A stretch of 64,000 bases of DNA from Orientallactaga sibirica. Its lineage: Eukaryota > Chordata > Mammalia > Rodentia > Dipodidae. The position numbers were made by a program, and so were the translations under genes. The number at the start of each line of letters is the position of its first letter. Positions within the stretch are counted from its first letter, which is position 1. The notes under the pieces are model-generated. The model worked only from the letters and a program-made list of their open reading frames with translations. It was not told the DNA's origin and searched no databases. Where the stretch lies: assembly GCA_036365145.1 (NCBI GenBank), contig JAEOAD010000004.1, forward strand, positions 50,557,001 to 50,621,000, read 5' to 3'. Positions 55,425 through 64,000 of the stretch are shown piece after piece.

Positions 55425-58400
55425 GTAAGTGCTTTTTTTCCCCCTTCTTCTTCTGCAGTGTCCACTGGCAAGATGGGGACAGCTGGTAGCTGTAGCTAGA
55501 TTTTCCTTCCTACCCCACCTGCCCCACCCCATGCACACTCTCAAGGTCTCCAGCAGAGAAATGCTAAGATAGTGGAACTGACCTAAAAGCATTAAGGTGG
55601 GTGTCTGCTTGGCATTGCGTGTGTGGTTAGTTATCTCCTCCCAGGAAGACAGCTGAAACAAAGATGTTCTTTAGTGTAAAATTTCCAGAAACCCTAGGCT
55701 GCGGTGACTTTTATGTTGCCTAGCATGATTAGTAGGTGGGATGAGGGGTCTGCAGATTGAACTCTACTTCAAAGTGATGGCGCTCATGTTACTCTCAGTG
55801 CTAAGGTAGAGGAGGAATGCCATGGGAAATGGCATGCACAGTTTAACGAGCAGGGCAGTTGAGGAGTGTTCAGATCAGCAGGGCTTTACGTGGTATCTGT
55901 CTGTGAAGCTGTTTACTCAAGCAAACACAGCCTTTCTAGAGGATTGCTCTCTTTTACAGGTGATCATGCAACTATAGATAAGATGCCTGTAATGCTTAGG
56001 ACGTTGTCACATCAGTATGCATGCTGCATCCACGTGGAATTGTTTACTGATGGGTCACTTTCAGAGAGTCCACTTGAGTGCTGGGTAGGAAAACTTATTT
56101 TGTGAGCACTTTCAGGAGACTGGTTTAGGGCCCTCAGCCTTTGGGATGGTCATCAGCTGCTAAATTTATAAGTAAAGAAGATGAATCCTAAAGGAGTAAT
56201 TTTTCCCTTGCATTCTCTTTAGATGCTTATGATTCCTTTGCTAGTATCACACTATAAATAATAATAATTTGATGAAGTTATATGGCTAATCAATAATTGA
56301 CCTGGAAGTCCAATGTTGAACCCATTGACGTTTAAAATGACAAAACCTGACTCCCATGTTTGTGCCACAAAGCAAATTATTTAACATGAATGAGCTTGGC
56401 TTTCTTTCCCTGGAAACAGCACATGAAAAAATTTGTTAAGCATTAATTAACAGAGATTATTACCTGCATGATTTTTGAAGACAATCTTTTTTATAACTGT
56501 TGCATGTACAGAGAATTATTCTGTTTTTTTTAAGAGCTTCACTAAGTTGCTGCCATTCAAATTCTAATGTAGTATGGGAAGAATAATGAGTAGCCTCTCT
56601 AGAGTGACCTGAGGAAGTGAAATTCCAACTCATCTCCTGTCACTCATCAGGTGTACTCTGTAAGCCTCCACCCTTGTGAAATTGCATGCTGCAGCTAGCC
56701 ACTGATAGTTCAACACCACTCAACATTGTTTATATATGTGTTGCATTTTTCTACTTTCACATTTCAATTTCGTTTCAGGTGTGTGATGTCACTTCCAGGG
56801 ATAAACCAGCAAATCTTGCAGATATTGATGAATTTATCTGTAATGCTTAGTAATATGGAAGTAATCAAAGTTAGTACCCTTGACCAAGAGATTTATTACA
56901 ATTTTGCAGTCCCCCAAAAGGTCCTCTTTTGCCAACAGTGTGTTCAAAGTGACAGAATAATTATCGGAACTTGGGCATAAGGCTCTGGAATTAGGTTCTG
57001 ATCAATCTCAAATGACATGGCCAGGTTCTAAGATGATTCCTACACATCAGTGTCACCTAGAGAACTGCAGAAGAATCAAACTCTGGTATTGGGCACTCTG
57101 TCCCCCAAACCTTATGTGCTAAAGGTAATTTATATAGTGTGATTGGTTTTGTCCAAGTGTGATGAGTATATATCTAAATATATTAGAATTGAAATGTACA
57201 ATTTTGCCCAATACTTTACTTAGGTAAGAATTATGCTAGTGCAGCCACAACCCACTACCTACAGCCTTAAGTCTTAAAGTGCGTCTTCAACATATATGGT
57301 ATAAATATTGCTGATTTTCTAGAGCCCGTGACCTCTCTGTCCAATAGCCAATGTCAATACTGGTCAATTTAAGAACATTTGCAGTCCTTGCCCAAACCCA
57401 GTGGCTCCCAGCAATGTAGTCTAATGTCCTAATGTGGGAAAAACTTGGAGCAACCGAGCTCATTGTCCCTTGTCTTCATGCTTTTTCCTCTTGTTAGTGT
57501 GAGTGATACACTACCACTTAAGTAAAATCTCACTTCTTCAACAGCAAAATATGGAGCCTTTGATGTCGAAAAAATATGCTTTCTTCTGGGGGCTGTATAG
57601 ATGTTTTTAGCTGATGTATATATCATGACCCAGCTAAGATTTTGATTTACATATATTGTTCAGTCCCTGATTTTTAAGAAACTAGGCCCAATCATGTTAC
57701 ACTCTTCCCTATTATCCCTAGTCCTTGGATATACCTGTTGTCTGTGCAGTATTCCTATCTGAACAAACAGCCAGAGCTGGCTGGCAATAAATAGAGGATA
57801 GCTTACAAGTCTCATCATATCAGCATCAAAGACCTTGATGGAGAAGCTGAAGCTGGGTTCCCACTCATGAAAATTCAAAATTTTAAGGTTTACAACTTGT
57901 ACATTTGCTTTTAATTTTGAGCATCATAAAATGATGCTGACTTGGAAGTTATAGTCACTGAATGAGTGCATTGTGCCCAGTGGAATATGCCACCTCTTTT
58001 GTTTAAATACAAGATGAGGCTTCCAGCTTAGCAGCCTTTCATTCTCAGTTACAAGAGTCCATGCGGTCTAAGCACCTGATTATAGGATAGAACTTTGGCT
58101 TGGGTCCATATTGTCTCTCTTCTCTTGGCCCCACAGCCCTATGCATCTATTTTTGTCCAATTTAAAGCAAGATAAAACTAACTCATGCTCACACCAATAT
58201 GTTTCAGAGATACTTTTTTTAGTTGCTCTTTGCAGACTGAGAAGGACATGGGCATCTATTACATTTAGTTTCACTTTTTAAAAGCTAGAGTAGCTTTTGG
58301 ATGCTTAGGAAATCATGTACAAAAGAGTTTTTAAAAAGGGAAGTAAACAGTCAGTTCTATGAAACCTTTGGGATTCCAGTAATTGTACCAATTCTAAATT

Positions 58401-59128
58401 TTAGAAAGAATATTTTGTAGATCTAGTGGCATCTGAAATTATAGAGCCCAAACAAGGTCATAGGATTGCTGGAGAGTACACAAGTCACATTTATCACAAG
58501 ATCTCATTCTATTTCTCTAATAGGGAATAGAATGCATTCCTCCTCTTTGAGCTGGTAAATGGCCTCTGGCCAGATTATTCCAGCCTAGGGTCTGACTGAC
58601 TAGGGTTGTAAGAATAGTCAGCTCTGAAAGGATTTTGGCTTGTCTTCAACATACTTGTTTTGGTAAACAAGCACAGCATGGGAGTTTTCATCATATCCAT
58701 AGAAACAAAGACTCTTCTAGTGAGCCATGAAGTCATCATAGAGAAACTCAAGTGGACATGCCTAAAAAGAGATCGTTTCCTGAAGGCATTCCAGTGGACT
58801 CATTCTTCCAATTGGATTTTTTTGAGTTTAGCCACTGATCTCACCAAGATCTTTCCCCATATCTGCTCTTGTAACTAAATTGACTCTGCAGTTATGAATG
58901 TGAGTGGCATGAACCCTTTCCTCCCTTAGAACAAAACACGTACCCGCAAAGACCCCAGATCCTGACTGTTTTAGAAAGTATTTCTTTCTTTTGTGAGACT
59001 TCATTTGGCATTCAGTTCTCGGAAAATAATTATATATTTAGGAAGAGATGGGATTTTGATGTTTGGATTTTTGTTAGCATTCTTTTGTTCATTAGCTAAT
59101 GCCTCTTTTTAAAAAAAAAATACTTAGA
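55425..59128 (+). other. Putative first intron, free of recognised transposons
   Basis: 3.7 kb with no SINE, LINE or LTR that I can recognise, in contrast to about one SINE per 1-2 kb elsewhere. The stretch 57.3-58.95 kb has several open frames of 60-75 codons on both strands and slightly higher GC, but no family or splice pattern could be recognised. If the donor at 55,425 is used, this is the start of intron 1. Confidence 0.4.
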
Positions 59129-59344
59129 GGGCTAGAGAGATGGTTTAGTGGATAGTGTACATGCCTTCCAAAGCCTAAAGACCCATGTTTGACTCTCCAG
59201 ATCCCACATAAGCCAGATGAACAAAATGACACAAAAGTGCAAGGTTGCACATGCACACAAGACGGTACACACATTTGGAGTTCTATTACAGGGGCTAGAG
59301 GACCTGGTGTGCCAATTCTCTCTCCATTTCTTTCTCTCTCTTTC

Positions 59345-59521
59345 TTTTTTTTTTTTTTTCTTCTTTTTTTTTTTTACTTTTGGTTTTTCGAGGTAGGGTC
59401 TCACTCTAGCCCAGGCTGACCTGGAATTCACGCTGTAGTCTCAGGGTGGCCTCTAACTCTCGGTGATCCTCCACCTCTGCCTCCCAAGTGCTGGGATTAA
59501 AGCCACCATGCCCTGCTGCCT
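59345..59521 (-). mobile_element. B1 SINE nested in a B2-like SINE
   Basis: Near full-length B1 on the minus strand: T tracts (its A tail), 'ggtttttcgaggtagggtct', 'agcccaggctgacctggaat', 'gtctcagggtggcctctaac', 'aagtgctgggattaaagcca'. Inserted in the CT-rich 3' part of the host. Confidence 0.9.
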
Positions 59522-59522
59522 G

Positions 59523-59570
<48 letters not shown>

Positions 59571-59573
59571 TTT
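59522..59573 (+). repeat. TTTC microsatellite
   Basis: About 12 TTTC units between the nested B1 and the resumed B2-like tail. Likely expanded from the CT-rich host tail. Confidence 0.95.
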
Positions 59574-59640
59574 TCTTTCTCTCTCTCTCTTCTTCTCTCT
59601 CTCATGTGTGCACTCTCTCTGTCTCAAGTAAAAAAATTAA

Positions 59641-60819
59641 AATGTATTAAAAATACATAGGAAATTCTGAAATAAAAATTTTAAGAACTATAATCAAAAC
59701 AAAATGGCAGCAGCATTCCATTGTGTATTTAGACTACATTTCCTTTATCCATTCTTCTGTTGATTGATACAAGTCACTTCTGTATCATCATCATTGTAAT
59801 AATGGCACAGTGCACATGAACATACCAATAATTGCTTAAGATATTGATTTCAATTTCTTTATGCATATACTATTTTTGATAACCTGGAGAAATCTGAGTA
59901 AATTATATGAATTTCTCAAGGAATAGAAATCAAATGTATTCACCTTTAGTATGCATAGAATATTGGTTCTAGGATCCTAGTGGATACTAATGTCTTCAAA
60001 TATTTGAGTCTTTTATATGAAATCATGTAGTATTTGAATTATGTACATATTCTTATGTATATATCAAATCATCTTTAGATTATTTTTAACACAGAAGATA
60101 ATGTCACTTCATGATATACTGCATAATTTGTAGACTAATGACAGGAAAATATTTACATGCTAAATAAAGATGCAATGTTTTGTAGTGGACAAATTTGATC
60201 TGTTGTTTGTTGAATCTTGAGGTGCAGAACCCATGAACGAGGAGGACCAACTGCATGGAGTGAAATAATTTATATATGGAATCTAAAAATCATCAAACTC
60301 AAAGAAATTGAGAGTAGAATGGTGGTTACTAGAAGCTAGAGTGGGGAATTGGACAGGTGAAGGAGTGGTGATATTGATCCAAGTGTACAAAGTACAGTAA
60401 GAATATTTCAGAGATTTTTCCAAAACATAGTAACAATATTGCAGAACATATTCCAAAATTACTAAAATAGTACTTGCTAGCTATTCTTACTATAAGTAAA
60501 TAGTACGTATGAAAGATGATGAGTATGATAATTACCTTGATGCAATTAGCCCACAATGTATACCTCAGGCAAACATCATGTAGCATAGGAGTTTACGTTC
60601 TCCAAGGAGAGAAACACTATGCTCAGAGTAACATATCACTCTGTGTAGATAAACATATTAACTCAGTAAACACTGTGTATACAGTACAATGTCATCATGT
60701 GGATAATCTTATTAAATCATTGAACACCATAATGGTGATTATAGGCTGGCATAGCGATGAGTATGAGAACAGGGGGATTTTGGAAAATATATAATTACAG
60801 TTACAAAGGATAAATATTA
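59641..60819. other. AT-rich unique sequence
   Basis: The stretch 'cattgtgtatttagactaca' and following text near 59,720-59,860 resembles generic L1-like sequence but is too weak to assign. No exon. Confidence 0.3.
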
Positions 60820-60931
60820 TTTTTACACAGGGTCTCACACTCAAGTACAGATTGACTTCAGACTCACAGTGATCCTCCTGCCTTAGCCTATCAAGTGCTG
60901 GGATTACAGTTATGAGCCAACACTCCCAGAT
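60820..60931 (-). mobile_element. B1 SINE, old
   Basis: Plus strand 'cagggtctcacactcaagta', 'gatcctcctgccttagccta', 'agtgctgggattacagttat' is the complement of B1. Confidence 0.75.
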
Positions 60932-62107
60932 AGAAAAATATATTTTAAGAAATATATTGTGTAGCAAAGTGACAATAGTTAATGACAAAATATGCTTGAA
61001 AAACTTAAAATAGAATTCATGTTATGTGATATCACCATAAAAATAACATGTGAAGTAATCTATTTGTTAACGAGCTTGATTTAACCATTGTATAATGTAC
61101 AATAAACTTTGTAATATAATGAACATGATAGAGGCATATAGTGTTAATTATCAATTTGAATATGTTAAAACTTTATTTAAGAGGTAAATAATGCAAGTTT
61201 TATATATTTATATATTTCTTATATTTTTCATTTTAGTAATTGATTTGTGAATCTTTTTGCACACAGATCAGGCCTCTTAATTAATGACTTGTATTTCATG
61301 ATAGCAATTCATGAGAATTTATCATGTTATCCCTTTAGGGAAGACATTTTGCCAGTACAAGTATGTTATTATAAATATATTAGCAAATATGACGTTTCAA
61401 ACATACATAATAATTTTTGTAAGTATGCATTGTTATATTTTTTACACATTACCCAAAAGAAAAATATTTACACTAATTTAAATTCTCATATGAACTTTAT
61501 GAAAGTACATAGCATATGCCTTCCTATGTTTATCTATCAAAGTTCACTTAGTATGATTTATATCTCCACAGAACTTATTTCACTATTAAAAGTATTGATT
61601 ATGCTAATTTTATATATGCTCTTCAAAATTTTATTAGCATCAATCATCTTTCCTCATAGGCTTCTGCTTCCCAAGGTCAATAATTATACTTTCATAGATT
61701 TCCCTAAAAGGAGGAGGAGGAGGAGGTGGGAGCAGACATTGAATATTATTTCAGTTCTGTCACTGTGAGGAGCATTTTCAGGGAAAGCAAATACTCTTTA
61801 TGACAAGAGTTTAGCTAGTATTTCTTGCACTGTTTTATGATAGCATGTAGCACCTTATATTTGCTCCAAAAAATCCAATGTACATAAATCAAAACACCAT
61901 ATTGTGACTCATAAATATGTACAAGTATTGTGCATATAATCAACAAATAAAGTTATATAAAAACTATGACAGCATGGTTAAACTTACACATGCATGCATT
62001 CATGCACACATTCACACATACACATATCAAACAGTCTTGTTTTTTAAATGGAATACCACTTTAATGGACCTGCAAAATTTTTAAAGTCACCATATATAAT
62101 GACCAAA
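60932..62107. other. AT-rich unique sequence with one long open frame
   Basis: No mobile element recognised. A plus-strand frame of 173 codons (61,247-61,768; first ATG near 61,298) crosses strongly AT-rich DNA. It is rich in Ile, Leu, Tyr, Asn and Lys and shows no recognised domain. A short GGA run at 61,711-61,726 lies in it. Confidence 0.4.
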
Positions 62108-62225
62108 AACAAGTGGCCAGTCTTGGTGACACATACCTGCATATTAGTACTCTAGTTCTAAGGCACATGGATCACAAGTTCAAGGACAACCTTGGCTATA
62201 TAGTGAGAACCTACCTCGAAGAAGT
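62108..62225 (+). mobile_element. B1-related SINE, old
   Basis: 'gtggccagtcttggtgacac', 'acaagttcaaggacaacctt', 'ggctatatagtgagaaccta', 'cctcgaagaag': a diverged B1-type body. Confidence 0.65.
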
Positions 62226-63565
62226 TTTTCTTTTTCTTTAATGTGAATATAACTATATTATGGCAAAGTTTATTTTTTTCAGATTTCAGATACTTTTTAT
62301 TTTGGAATATTTGCATATACATAATGCAATAACTTTACAGCACTCAAGTATGAACTTTAAATTCCTTTATGCTTCATAGATACTTTATTTGTGTGTCCTG
62401 AAGGTAATTTTATACAGTGATTTTAGAGCATTTATTTTTACTCAAATTTTCACTACCAAATGAGATATCCCAATAATGTGTTCCAAAAGGTCAGAAGAAA
62501 GACTCAGAAAAAAAAAAAAGGAAGGGAGGAAGGACAGATTTAAGCAATCTGCCAGCAGCACAGCTTGGACCCAGAACATGTTCATCCTAGACTGGACAGT
62601 TATAGTGGGAAGCCTTAGCCAATATTTGTGCTACGAGGAAAATACAATTTCAAAGATTGAAAGATTCAAAGATGAGAGTCATAAATATAAAGTCATTTAT
62701 GTTGGAAAAAATAATCTCAGGAGCAAGAAAAAGGGTTAGAAAAGTTATAGCCACACTAAGGAAGTGAAAATACAAGAAGTATCCAGGAATAACAACTATT
62801 AACCAATGAGGTGAGACAATTTCAGACACTAGAGCTTGCGTCTTCACAAACACATAGGAATTTTCCTGTCAAATGTTAGATCTCACCAGCTGTCTCCTTT
62901 CACTCTACCCACATAGAAATAGTTCTACTCTTGAGACTTGAAGTCATTAGGTAATAATTGTGGACAAATTTGGATCACTTACAATAAAAGAAATGCCATG
63001 TGCTTCCCCTAAATCTGACTAGAATCTGGGAACCTAGAAAGATGCACGCAATGCTTTATGTGCCCAGGAGTCATCCATAATCCATCAATATTAACCCTTT
63101 AGGCTATACCAGGACATGATGAGAGTAGAACCTTGAGTGCAGGTAGCAGCAGGAGGAAAGAGGTTCTGAACAGCTGACCTTTGACAAGACAACTGATTTT
63201 TTTTTTTTGTTATTGGGTCTTTAAGGTTGCCTTACACAGCCTGTTACCATGTTCAAGTGTAGTAAGTTGAAACAATTATTAAATGAGAAAGCAGAAGCAA
63301 ACAATTTGAAAATAGTGCAAATAAATTAAGAAAGCCTGGTTACAAAAGAAATACAAATACATTAGAAGAAAATGTAGAAAGAAGAGCTCATGGAGTTTTG
63401 AAAATTGTTCGAGAGCACCACTGCATTGCAGTTGGTCATAACAAATTATCACCATCATTATAATTAATTGTTTTGGGTTATAAGTTAGAAATAAAACTTT
63501 ATTGTGTACATGTTGCTTATAAATGCCAGGAAGTAAACAACTGTCTCAGTTTGCAAAAATTACTA
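62226..63565. other. Unique sequence
   Basis: No repeat recognised other than short A and T runs (62,508; 63,199). An 87-codon frame at 62,476-62,739 begins in a purine run and is not gene-like. Confidence 0.35.
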
Positions 63566-63975
63566 AGCATCTGGGGAGATGACTCAGTGGTTGAGAGCAT
63601 TTAAGCTTAAGTATGAGCGTCTGAGAGGGCCAGAGTAAGACCCAGGCTCCAGGTAAACAGCTGGGTGTGGCCATTCATGATAGTAACCCAAGATCAGAGC
63701 ACCAGGTGTGTGGGAGACAGAGATTTGAGAATCACTGGGGCTCCTTGACTAGGGAGAACAAAAAATCAACCCAAAACATAGCAGTTCCAGGGTGAGGGAG
63801 AATGTCTGTCTCAAGGAAGTACAGATGAACAATGGAGAAAAGGAATGAAAAGAGAAAGTTCTTCCCTGGCCTCTGCATGCATTTGGCACCCACATGTATC
63901 TGTACATACACACATGCAAACACCACACACAATACACCACACCACACACAATACACAACACCACACATCCACATG
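63566..63975 (+). mobile_element. B3-type SINE with CA-rich end
   Basis: 'ctggggagatgactcagtgg' head, 'cagctgggtgtggccattca', 'gtgtgggagacagagatttg', 'gaatcactggggctccttga', 'tccctggcctctgcatgcat' and a CA-rich end follow the B3 order. Old and diverged but long. Confidence 0.75.
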
Positions 63976-64000
63976 CAAAGAAAAATTTAAAAAGCTATTA

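Larger units (their letters stand above)
59129..59640 (+). mobile_element. B2-like SINE split by an antisense B1
   Basis: B2-like head and body run from 59,129 to about 59,342 ('gggctagagagatggtttag', 'agccagatgaacaaaatgac'). After the inserted B1 and a TTTC array, its pyrimidine tail resumes ('actctctctgtctcaagtaa') to 59,640. Confidence 0.85.

Noticed and set aside
63732..63974. Cys/Val-rich minus-strand frames
   Set aside because: They read through the CA-rich end of a B3 SINE.

Overview
The window looks like a stretch of a rodent nuclear chromosome. It is AT-rich by eye and dense in short interspersed elements (SINEs), and no protein-coding gene can be followed through it. The lineage is read from the repeats. 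At least 25 copies belong to a B2-like tRNA-derived SINE (head 'ggctggagagatggctta', body 'agccagatgcacaagggg', CT-rich then AAATAAAT tail). B1 copies share a 'gagactacatagt' body, and there are ID, B3 and ID-B1 copies, rodent L1 3' ends and URR1-like elements. The B2-like and B1 variants match what I remember of jerboa (Dipodidae, Jaculus-type) repeats. Rodent is secure; jerboa is an inference.

Layout. 1-7.4 kb: mostly old unique sequence with a B3 SINE, LTR-like fragments and a locally duplicated ID-type block. 7.4-21.3 kb: repeat-dense, with B1 and B2-like SINEs, a large GGAA/GAAA microsatellite, L1 3' ends in both orientations, a non-autonomous LTR-like unit (16.86-18.67 kb) and a MaLR-like LTR. 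21.3-34.5 kb: mixed unique sequence, URR1-like elements (one split by a SINE), a decayed L1 ORF2 fragment and a long antisense L1-type 3' region. 34.5-53.3 kb: unique blocks separated by SINEs, a possible isolated coding exon near 48 kb, and an ERV class II-like solo LTR at 50.3 kb with a 6-bp target duplication. 53.7-54.1 kb: a ten-copy minisatellite. 54.1-59.1 kb: about 5 kb without any recognised transposon. This block holds the most gene-like feature, a GC- and CpG-enriched segment at 54.84-55.42 kb ending in a strong splice donor, probably the promoter and first (untranslated) exon of a plus-strand gene whose other exons lie beyond the window. 59.1-64 kb: a nested B2/B1 insertion, old B1 fragments and a terminal B3 SINE.

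No tRNA or rRNA gene, snRNA, CRISPR array or bacterial operon was seen. Nearly all open reading frames are translated repeats or chance frames; the longest, 199 codons, lies in the GC-rich promoter segment and is not recognisable. There is no pathway to describe. The interest is in the orphan promoter, the repeat-free block around it, the minisatellite next to it and the record of nested insertions.
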